DNA from: Phoronis australis
Lineage: Eukaryota; Phoronida; Phoronidae
DNA: 64,000 nt
Direction of reading: 5' to 3'
NCBI GenBank assembly: GCA_002633005.1
Contig: NMRA01000247.1
Location: 456,958-520,957, forward strand
In this document: piece after piece, positions 62,401-64,000 of the stretch
How positions within the stretch are numbered: position 1 is the stretch's first letter
Layout: every line of letters begins with the position of its first letter
Made by a program: the position numbers and the translations under genes
Notes under the pieces: model-generated
The model's database searches: none
What the model saw: the letters and a program-made list of their open reading frames with translations, nothing else
What the model was told of the DNA's origin: nothing

Positions 62401-63238
62401 TGGTGGGTGGTGAAACACGGGCAGCAGCAAAGGCTCGGTCCATGTAAAGAGCATTGAAGTAATCGAAGCTTGCTCGGTCCAGAGGAGGGCGTTTGTGTCT
62501 GAGTTCGTCGGCAGTGTTTGGCGAATGAATTCGTGGTATGACGGCACTTACTGCTGCATGAGTAGACTTTAGTTCTTTTTCTTGAATCTCTCGCACGTGT
62601 GCCTTGCGCATTTCTTCATGCCGAGCCAATGCTTCTTTGTGGGCACGTAATTCACGTTCAATTTCTTCACGTTCTTCTTGCTCTTGTCGCTTCAACTTTT
62701 CCAATATTTCTCGATGAGTTGCGTCCATTTTCGTTGTGTCACTGTCAGCCTCCGCGGCCTCACTCTCAGAGCCGGAACTGGGCTCACTTTCATTAGCATC
62801 TTCATTGGACTGAAAGATTAACAAAACAAATTTAAAGACAGAAAGAAAAAATATTTTACTGAAAGTGTCCTCTATGGAGATTAATTGTGTAAACTAAAAC
62901 GAGAAATAGTTATGCACAATTTTCTTCAACATAAGCCTAAAAAATACACATTATTAAAATAACAGAGAAAATACAGAAAAAATGGAGTCAATTAAATCAA
63001 CTTTTTCTATACATATGTATAGTTTCACCTTTTTATCAGCATCTGATTTATCCGATCCTGATGATTTTTCCGAAGATGACGATTTTTCCAATCTGTCCTC
63101 CCCAACGTGATTACTCATCTCTTCAGCACGCGCACGGGGCAAAGCGTGATTGTCTACTGTAGAGCTACCCAGGGGTTTAGGAGGTAACATAAAACTCGGA
63201 TTTAGTCCCCAGCCAGGATAAAACGCCGGTGAAAACAT
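4018..63238 (-). CDS. ARID3: ARID3 (dead ringer/Bright-type) transcription factor, 3'-incomplete, six exons
   Basis: Nuclear, sequence-specific DNA-binding regulator of the ARID3 family, which binds AT-rich sites through an extended ARID domain and self-associates through REKLES. The join is 63238-63029, 62809-62339, 24514-24442, 5843-5660, 4981-4701, 4269-4018 (minus strand), giving 1471 nt or 490 codons plus one base. All internal junctions have GT donors and AG acceptors, and every phase closes in frame. Protein layout: Ser/Lys/Asp-rich N-terminus (1-70), acidic Ser/Glu tract (71-94), long Glu/Arg/Lys helix likely to be a coiled coil (about 103-150), extended ARID (about 219-347), Gly/Asn/Leu linker with repeated HLNG (364-389), and REKLES N-terminal part with a basic PKKQKV nuclear-localisation-like motif (462-467). 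The last visible codon is split and needs an exon left of 4018. Assignment to ARID3 is from recalled family conservation (for example KLWREITKGLNLPSSITSAA) and is very secure. Which vertebrate paralogue (3A, 3B or 3C) it corresponds to cannot be said; invertebrates normally have one. Confidence 0.95.
4270..4700 (-). other. ARID3: ARID3 intron 5 (431 bp)
   Basis: GT-AG intron between exon 5 and exon 6, phase 1. The acceptor-side tract is pyrimidine-rich. Nothing else is recognised in it. Confidence 0.9.
4701..4981 (-). CDS. ARID3: ARID3 coding exon 5 (ARID C-terminus and linker; residues 314-406)
   Basis: 281 nt. The acceptor is CTGTTTTCAG|ATACATG and the donor is CATTCTG|GTAAGT. The exon completes Gln313, finishes the extended ARID with YMKYLYPYECEKLKLSSPSE and then LQAAIDGNRREGRR (to about residue 347), and enters a low-constraint linker rich in Gly, Ser, Pro, Asn and His. 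The linker contains three HLNG motifs between residues 364 and 389, a small internal repeat of unknown role. The last base starts the Asp407 codon. Confidence 0.95.
4982..5659 (-). other. ARID3: ARID3 intron 4 (678 bp) with TG microsatellite
   Basis: GT-AG intron that splits the ARID coding region between exons 4 and 5. It contains a (TG)n microsatellite near 5399-5460. No other feature is seen. Confidence 0.9.
5399..5460. repeat. (TG)n microsatellite
   Basis: About 60 bp of nearly uninterrupted TG dinucleotides, with one GC interruption near 5448-5449 and a diverged start. It lies in ARID3 intron 4. Length polymorphism is likely. Confidence 0.97.
5660..5843 (-). CDS. ARID3: ARID3 coding exon 4 (ARID core; residues 253-312 plus split codons)
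   Basis: 184 nt. The acceptor is TACTCTTAG|GTACACCC and the donor is GGACACA|GTATGT. The exon starts by finishing Gly252 and ends with two bases of Gln313. It encodes TPVNRIPIMAKQTLDLYQLF, then KLVVSKGGLVEVINKKLWRE, then ITKGLNLPSSITSAAFTLRT. This is the centre of the ARID, including the helix-turn-helix-like DNA-contacting part and the invariant Leu-Trp-Arg-Glu. The donor was placed at GTATGT because the next exon then gives Thr-Gln-Tyr-Met, as the family requires. No residue expected from the family looks damaged. Confidence 0.97.
7032..7090. repeat. About 30-bp direct tandem duplication
   Basis: Two neighbouring copies of a unit containing AATAAATCACACAGGGG followed by (T)TAAATGACT. They differ by one inserted T in the second copy. 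Within ARID3 intron 3; no function is apparent. Confidence 0.85.
9918..10540. mobile_element. Foldback/MITE-like element with about 200-bp inverted arms
   Basis: A long imperfect inverted repeat. The left arm runs from about 9918 to 10150 and the right arm from about 10275 to 10540, with a spacer of roughly 125 bp. A perfect 22-bp inner segment is GAGTTGGCGAAATAAAACCT plus TG at 10030-10051 and its reverse complement at 10387-10408. Other paired segments include TGACAGGATGCA with TGCATCCTGTCA, and TTGTATAGTA with TACTATACAA near the outer ends. It has no coding capacity. Such structures are typical of non-autonomous foldback DNA elements; the family is not known to me. Confidence 0.85.
10945..11025 (+). 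repeat. Dispersed repeat core (CTCAAGTGAG family), copy 1
   Basis: TTTTTTTGCTCAAGTGAGGT and TTAATTATTCTTCAGCAATT, followed by GTGGAGCATAAAACCAAA. It aligns with sequences near 29400-29465 and 35998-36060. Only the core is shared here; the boundaries are unknown. Confidence 0.55.
16316..16336. repeat. Short (CA)n microsatellite
   Basis: A run of about ten CA units near a cluster of further CA-rich repeats 130 bp downstream. Confidence 0.85.
16461..16549. repeat. Compound (AC)n/(GACACA)n microsatellite
   Basis: CA-rich repeat with periodic G interruptions (GACACA units), passing into pure AC and then GAACAC/ACATAC variants. It lies within ARID3 intron 3. The translations of this tract (His/Thr repeats) are artefacts. 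Confidence 0.95.
17590..17790. promoter_or_regulatory. Candidate intronic regulatory block
   Basis: A 200-bp stretch whose composition looks less repetitive than its surroundings. It carries several recognisable binding-site types close together: homeodomain-type TAATTAAA sites (near 17690-17710), a CRE-like TTACGTCA (17717-17724) and an RFX half-site-like GTTGCTAAG (17732-17740). These matches are short and could occur by chance; conservation between species is not known. Any target gene, presumably ARID3, is inferred only from location. Confidence 0.25.
18157..18200. repeat. Dispersed repeat core, copy 1 (CTGCCATATTG family)
   Basis: Contains TTTCAC.TGT.TGCCATATTG followed by TCTTAAAT. The same core occurs near 20341, 23634 and 38069. 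Sequence upstream (from about 17985) also resembles the upstream part of the other copies and of 59205-59300, so the full element is several hundred bp long. Confidence 0.6.
20341..20386. repeat. Dispersed repeat core, copy 2 (CTGCCATATTG family)
   Basis: TTTCACCTGTCTGCCATATT, then GTGTATTAAATTGATTAGA. The flanking sequence upstream (about 20195-20340) includes a TTGTTGTGAATGG segment comparable with TGTTGTGAATGTCC in copy 1. Confidence 0.6.
20777..20875. repeat. 33-bp tandem repeat, three exact units
   Basis: Three consecutive units (20777-20809, 20810-20842, 20843-20875), each starting ACAAAGTAACAGCACAG and ending TTTGACA. The three copies look identical, so the duplication is recent. The 33-bp period keeps a reading frame open on the minus strand, which is why small repeating ORFs appear; there is no sign that they are genes. 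Confidence 0.97.
21420..21536. mobile_element. Small hairpin (MITE-like) element, about 117 bp
   Basis: The two halves are imperfect inverted copies. The left half has AGGGCAATAGTTGGAT and ACATTTTGAGAACCAG; the right half has CTGGTTCTCAAAATGC and ATCCAACAATTACCCTTG. Arms are about 45 bp with a loop of about 25 bp. A related segment (GGAGAAAACTGGTTCTCAAA) occurs near 37434-37456, so it is likely a dispersed family. Confidence 0.75.
21609..21750 (+). mobile_element. tRNA-derived SINE-like element
   Basis: Has RNA polymerase III type-2 promoter boxes in the right order: A-box-like TGGCCTACTGGG at 21619-21630 and B-box-like GGTTTGAGTTC at 21663-21673. The distance between them (44 nt start to start) is typical of tRNA genes and tRNA-derived SINEs. 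It does not fold into an intact tRNA by eye. The right end is uncertain; no clear poly(A) or target-site duplication was fixed. Confidence 0.6.
21905..22340. repeat. Dispersed repeat (GAGCATCGACGCT family), copy 1
   Basis: Contains several copies of GTTAACTTTG and its reverse complement, a GAGCATCGACGCT segment (about 22010-22021), and TTGCAATAACCTCGATGAC. The same order of segments occurs at 59440-59810 in diverged form. The ends are not defined; the GTTAAC-rich inverted segments suggest an inverted-repeat element. Confidence 0.55.
23231..23364. repeat. GC-rich duplicated block, two units about 72 bp apart
   Basis: Two units (23231-23293 and 23303-23364) share GGCGT.GCACTGAAAAAAGT, a GGGGCT/GGAGGCT segment with AGCCCC, and a CACCC end. 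They stand out by high G+C in an AT-rich intron. Read on the minus strand they give a repeated Pro/Leu/Phe/Arg-rich peptide, but there is no sign of a gene. Confidence 0.7.
23634..23690. repeat. Dispersed repeat core, copy 3 (CTGCCATATTG family)
   Basis: TTTCACCAGTCTGCCATACT followed by GTATCCAACATCGATGAGA, aligning with copies near 18.16, 20.34 and 38.07 kb. The upstream flank has GTGGTAGCTATG, comparable with GGTGGCTATGG in copy 1. Confidence 0.55.
24442..24514 (-). CDS. ARID3: ARID3 coding exon 3 (ARID first helix region; residues 228-251 plus split Gly252)
   Basis: A 73-nt micro-sized exon isolated between two very long introns. It encodes LYELSDDPKRKEFLDDLFSY followed by MQKR and the first base of a Gly codon. 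The acceptor is CATTTCAG|CTTTATG (exon start 24514) and the donor AAAGAG|GTGAGT (exon end 24442), phase 1. The residues are the classic ARID3 helix-1 sequence. They join seamlessly with FEEQFKQ from exon 2 and with TPVNRIPIMAK from exon 4. It is too short for a long ORF and was found through the protein motif and the splice sites. Confidence 0.95.
25304..25320 (+). promoter_or_regulatory. CTCF-like motif
   Basis: GCCAAAAGGGGGCGCAA matches the core of the bilaterian CTCF motif (AGGGGGCGC) well. It is a single-site visual match within ARID3 intron 2; occupancy is unknown. Confidence 0.25.
28005..28023 (+). promoter_or_regulatory. CTCF-like motif
   Basis: CACCACTAGAGGGAGCAAG resembles the CTCF consensus CCACTAGGGGGCGC, with two differences in the core (A for G, and A for C). 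It lies just left of a MITE copy. Confidence 0.25.
28101..28545 (+). mobile_element. GGTTATGTAG-family non-autonomous DNA element, copy A
   Basis: Begins AAGGTTATGTAGGACC. It contains the family internal blocks TGCATGAGGAGCTTTGAAAA (near 28207), TTGATACTGTTGTTTTG (near 28363-28379) and GGTCATGTGACC (near 28415). The far end (AAAACCTACAT near 28510) is degraded, so the right inverted terminus is not clean. No ORF of note. Confidence 0.7.
29233..29978. mobile_element. Outer inverted-repeat element enclosing copy B
   Basis: The termini GGGTCTGTTTCA (29233-29244) and TGAAACAGATCC (29967-29978) match in inverted orientation at 11 of 12 bases. Weaker pairing continues inward (TGACTTCAGACTTAG with CTTAGACTTGACAGTCA). 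The internal block TTTTTGCTCAAGTGAG and then ATTTAATCATTTTTCTGAAA also occurs near 10960 and 36000. Copy B of the GGTTATGTAG family lies inside at 29475-29943. Confidence 0.65.
29475..29943 (+). mobile_element. GGTTATGTAG-family element, copy B (both termini visible)
   Basis: The left end GGGTAATGTAGGATCC and right end GGTCCTACATAAACCTT are inverted copies of one another. Internal blocks match the other copies: CATGAGGGGTTATCAAAAAT, GGTCACATGGCCCAATTA, and a run of A after GGCAGACTGGTA. About 470 bp, no coding capacity. It is nested within the outer element at 29233-29978. Confidence 0.75.
31050..31300. mobile_element. Foldback element, about 250 bp
   Basis: The two halves pair along much of their length. 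CAAAACTTTACTTGAGAC (about 31129-31146) pairs with GTCTCGAATAAAGTTTTG (about 31233-31250), and GGTGTTGTG near the left end pairs with ACAACACC near the right. Overlapping ORFs on both strands here result from this symmetry. No transposase is present. Confidence 0.65.
35848..36070 (+). repeat. Dispersed repeat (CTCAAGTGAG family), copy 3
   Basis: Runs parallel to 29236-29475: CCTGTTTACGATGACTTAG, AAAATAGTTTAGCCAAATAA, ATGCCTCACAGTAAAGAAAT, then TTAAGTGAGATTTCATTATT and GTGGAGTGTTAAGACCAAAT. It lacks the GGTTATGTAG-type insert that follows at 29475. This suggests that copy B was inserted into, or is a separable module of, the element at 29.2-30.0 kb. Confidence 0.55.
38069..38112. repeat. Dispersed repeat core, copy 4 (CTGCCATATTG family)
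   Basis: TTTTTCACCCATATTGTGTC followed by TTAAATTGATGACG. The CTG.C segment present in copies 1-3 has been lost. It lies just left of a degenerate tandem array. Confidence 0.45.
38270..39200. repeat. Degenerate tandem array
   Basis: A motif of the form AAATTTCAT.AAA.TCC..C, then AAGGAGTTTCAAAGATACAG, recurs near 38370, 38509, 38648, 38785, 39045 and 39149. It alternates with another, AAATCCATCTGAAAA..GGAA, near 38330, 38597, 38742, 38896 and 38985. Spacing is about 100-140 bp. The units are heavily diverged. A distant relative may lie at 25250-25400. The single N (39126) falls in a G-run inside the array. Confidence 0.75.
39126..39126. other. Unresolved base (N) in a G-rich run
   Basis: The only ambiguous base in the window, flanked by runs of G. 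It is most likely a sequencing ambiguity and not biology. Confidence 0.99.
41132..41190. repeat. 59-bp perfect palindrome with one-base centre
   Basis: The left arm (41132-41160), beginning ACTGTTGACCTACTTTTAAG, is matched exactly by the reverse complement of the right arm (41162-41190) around a single A. Arms are 29 bp with no mismatch. It would form a cruciform or a very stable hairpin. TTGACC half-sites (nuclear-receptor-like GGTCAA) occur four times in it. Confidence 0.97.
42656..43176 (+). mobile_element. GGTTATGTAG-family element, copy C (both termini visible)
   Basis: The left terminus is AAGGTTATGTAGAACC and the right terminus TGTCCTACACAACCTT, forming a terminal inverted repeat. Internal blocks: TGCATGAGGGGCTAACAAAA (about 42800), TTGATACTGTTGTTTTG (about 42952) and CATGTGACCCAATTA (about 43019). 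It is 521 bp and the most complete copy in the window. Confidence 0.8.
45213..45445 (-). CDS. Candidate orphan coding block or last exon, unknown product
   Basis: On the minus strand, after an acceptor-like TTTGACACTTAG (AG at 45447-45446), an open frame runs to a TAG at 45215-45213. It encodes VRIWDRKENWFKPVGKESIY, then ELDECPSSNCQGRLRFKLSK, then TRDSTLGFIAHRLRHLQNAA and a Ser/Pro/Glu/Thr tail. The composition is unusually protein-like for this intron (charged and aromatic mix, few low-complexity runs). I do not recognise the family and found no matching upstream exon or poly(A) signal. It could be a nested gene's last exon, a transposon fragment or chance. The frame upstream is closed by a TGA. 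Confidence 0.25.
47859..48250 (+). mobile_element. GGTTATGTAG-family element, copy D
   Basis: The left terminus GAGGTTATGTAGAACC is nearly the same as in copy C. Internal blocks are ACAAGGGGCTATCAAAAATA and a TTATTGATAGCATAGTTTTT counterpart, then GGTCATGATCACATGAC. The right terminus is not recognisable, so the end coordinate is approximate. Confidence 0.7.
48334..48347. repeat. Poly(G) run of 14
   Basis: An uninterrupted 14-base G tract next to the GGTTATGTAG-family copy D. It may form a quadruplex but is also a common place for sequencing error. Confidence 0.9.
53480..54540. other. Non-repetitive-looking intronic stretch with both-strand ORFs
   Basis: About 1 kb that looks less AT-rich than its neighbours, with ORFs of 60-86 codons on both strands and no recognisable protein family. 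It contains none of the repeat families seen elsewhere. An alternative first exon, a regulatory region or an old pseudogene are all possible; nothing in the sequence decides. Confidence 0.25.
55167..55325. mobile_element. Pair of adjacent inverted repeats (MITE-like)
   Basis: TGACACGGCGCAA (55167-55179) pairs exactly with TTGCGCCGTGTCA (55244-55256). Immediately right of it, CCGTTTATACACT (55259-55271) pairs with AGTGTAAACGG (55315-55325) with one internal mismatch. The dense CpG and repeated GGCGCAAAT distinguish it from the surrounding intron. It looks like two small hairpin elements side by side or one composite. Confidence 0.65.
58800..58980. promoter_or_regulatory. Candidate intronic regulatory block
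   Basis: A non-repetitive stretch with homeodomain-like ATTAATGAG, a GTGACGTC CRE-like site and ATCGATTGATTG close together. It is a visual impression only; short motifs of this kind are common in AT-rich DNA. Confidence 0.2.
59440..59810. repeat. Dispersed repeat (GAGCATCGACGCT family), copy 2
   Basis: Contains TATTTAATAGCAGAGCATCG and ACGCT near 59443-59467, and TTGCGATAACTTCAATGACC further right. It parallels the copy at 21905-22340. It is diverged, without coding capacity, and its boundaries are unknown. Confidence 0.5.
60017..60393 (-). mobile_element. GGTTATGTAG-family element, copy E (inverted orientation)
   Basis: The right border, GGTTCTACATAACCTT (about 60378-60393), is the family left terminus on the minus strand. 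Internal blocks appear reversed: TATAGCTTCTCATGCAAAAG and CAAAACAATGCTGTCAACAA. The left border is tentatively TAAGGTTAT near 60017, which would make this copy shorter than B and C. Confidence 0.65.
61542..61611. repeat. 14-bp minisatellite, five units
   Basis: Five consecutive units with consensus GAACAACGATAAAT (61542-61555, 61556-61569, 61570-61583, 61584-61597, 61598-61611), differing at one or two bases each. It lies near the left (3') side of ARID3 exon 2, within intron 2. Confidence 0.95.
62339..62809 (-). CDS. ARID3: ARID3 coding exon 2 (acidic tract, coiled coil, start of ARID; residues 71-227)
   Basis: 471 nt, phase 0 at both ends. The acceptor is CTTTCAG|TCCAATG and the donor is AAACAG|GTAAGC. 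It opens with an acidic Ser/Glu/Asp stretch (residues 71-94). A continuous charged helix follows at about residues 103-150, rich in Glu, Arg, Lys, Ala and Gln, as expected for a coiled coil or long single helix. Next comes a Pro-containing stretch with IPRIHSPNTADELRHKRPPL, and the exon ends HHWTFEEQFKQ, which is the N-terminal edge of the extended ARID domain (Trp at about residue 219). An acidic region before the ARID is a known ARID3 feature. The next coding sequence lies 37.8 kb away. Confidence 0.95.
62810..63028 (-). other. ARID3: ARID3 intron 1 (219 bp)
   Basis: Short phase-0 intron with donor GTGAAA and acceptor CTTTCAG. Nothing else is seen in it. Confidence 0.9.
63029..63238 (-). 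CDS. ARID3: ARID3 coding exon 1 (start codon, residues 1-70)
   Basis: The start is the ATG at 63238-63236. It is the first ATG of the open frame; the frame continues upstream only through a GTG at 63280, which is not expected to start a eukaryotic protein. There is an A at -3, as in a good Kozak context. The peptide begins MFSPAFYPGWGLNPSFMLPP, then becomes Ser/Lys/Asp/Glu-rich (residues 50-70) and ends DADKK. The donor is AAAAAG|GTGAAA, exon end 63029, phase 0. The exon encodes no known domain. A further upstream coding exon is possible but nothing requires it. The exon is only 219 bp from exon 2. Confidence 0.85.
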
Positions 63239-63977
63239 GATTAAGTGTTCAAAAACAAATTCAAATGCGCCTGAAAGCACTGAAAACTTTCACCAAGACG
63301 GGTCACACAATCAGCGGTAGATGCTCAAATCACAACTCCTCTCTCTACTTCGTCACGAAGGCAATTTAATTCGCTGGTCTATTCAATAACAGCATACACG
63401 TCCGATCGCTTCGACGCTCATGTCCTCTTTAAATAATTATTATCCGATCGTTAATGGTTCACAAAAGCGCAACTGGGGTTCCCCGCTAATCCGCGACCTA
63501 CTTGGCTGGTCGCGCAATAAACAAGCGTGACGACACAACAGCCCGGCACAACAGCGGTCAGTCAAGCGTAAAACTTACCACGCCACCAGCAACGCTGAAT
63601 TCATCAGAGCGATCCATTTCCGTAAAATATCAAGGAGTTAGCCAAAGCGCAAAAAACGTCACTTTTAGCCAATGTCACAATAAATGATTAACATTTAAAT
63701 AAATTTCCTGCCGTCGCCGATTATATTACTATATCCCACAATCCAGTGCCGATGCGGCAACGACCACATGTTTTGTCACGTGATTACTGGGGAACACCTT
63801 TTTTACTACTGCAGTTAATCAGCCCGAATATTTATGAAACAAGATCCTGACAGAAGCAAACCTTAAACATTCAAGACCCACATTTGAAACTGATTTTACA
63901 ACTTCTTGAAACCTCAGAGTATTCAGACGGAACATTTAGAATTATTTTTATTGACGTTGGAGGCTGGTCATTTCAAG
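63239..63977. promoter_or_regulatory. ARID3 5' flank, probable promoter and 5'UTR, possibly bidirectional
   Basis: CpG dinucleotides are clearly more frequent between about 63300 and 63780 than in the introns (for example CCGATCGCTTCGACGC and GGTCGCGC). A palindromic E-box TCACGTGA (63776-63783) and a CCCACAATCC segment (63736-63745) reminiscent of ZNF143/Staf sites are present. The transcription start cannot be fixed from sequence. The ORFs in this stretch have no recognisable product. A possible divergent start codon lies at its right end. Confidence 0.5.
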
Positions 63978-64000
63978 ATGGCTGCGCCCTTTAAAAAGAC
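63978..64000 (+). CDS. Possible start of a divergent plus-strand gene, cut by window edge
   Basis: An ATG at 63978 in the context TTTCAAGATGGCTGCGCC opens a frame reading MAAPFKK to the edge. The context has A at -3 and G at +4 (strong Kozak) and coincides with a YY1-like AAGATGGC element. That element often sits at transcription and translation starts of housekeeping genes. Only seven codons are visible, so the product is unknown and the call is tentative. If real, it shares a promoter of under 750 bp with ARID3. Confidence 0.3.

Noticed and set aside
63239-63280. Upstream extension of ARID3 exon 1 to a start at 63280
   Set aside because: The codon at 63280-63278 is GTG, not ATG. The ATG at 63238 has A at -3 and is preferred.

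Overview
The window is non-coding-rich eukaryotic DNA, about 60-65% A+T by eye, with spliceosomal introns, (TG)n/(AC)n microsatellites, many small inverted-repeat elements and one unresolved base (N at 39126). Only one gene is well supported: an ARID3 (dead ringer/Bright family) transcription factor on the minus strand. It starts at 63238 and leaves the window at the left edge. Six coding exons with canonical GT/AG junctions and compatible phases can be read: 63238-63029, 62809-62339, 24514-24442, 5843-5660, 4981-4701 and 4269-4018. Joined, they give 490 codons plus one base. The ARID domain is near-canonical. The C-terminal part of the REKLES region is not found and is presumably encoded further left. 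A marine invertebrate deuterostome, for example a hemichordate, would fit the strongly conserved ARID3, the intron sizes and the repeat style. That is an inference; no species can be proved from what is here.

Layout from left to right on the plus strand. 1-4017: intron 6 of ARID3 or its continuation, with a broken THAP-type zinc-finger relic at 102-240. 4018-5843: three clustered exons (ARID C-terminal half, linker, start of REKLES) separated by introns of 431 and 678 bp. 5844-24441: intron 3 (18.6 kb), with a large foldback element (about 9.92-10.54 kb), a tRNA-derived SINE (about 21.6 kb), a 33-bp tandem repeat and a possible conserved regulatory block (about 17.6-17.8 kb). 24442-24514: a 73-bp exon carrying the first ARID helix region. 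24515-62338: intron 2 (37.8 kb), filled with repeats. It holds at least five copies of a non-autonomous DNA transposon family with GGTTATGTAG-type ends, a second family around one of them, a 59-bp near-perfect palindrome (41.1 kb), a degenerate tandem array (38.3-39.2 kb) and one unassigned coding-like block (45.2-45.4 kb). 62339-63238: exons 2 and 1. 63239-64000: CpG-richer 5' flank with a TCACGTGA E-box and, at the right edge, an ATG in a YY1-like AAGATGGC context. This suggests a bidirectional promoter.

There is no operon, CRISPR array, rRNA or intact tRNA gene. No intact transposase or other new multi-gene system was found. The novelty in this window lies in the repeat families and in the organisation of the long ARID3 introns. 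Repeat boundaries were read by eye and are approximate unless described as exact.
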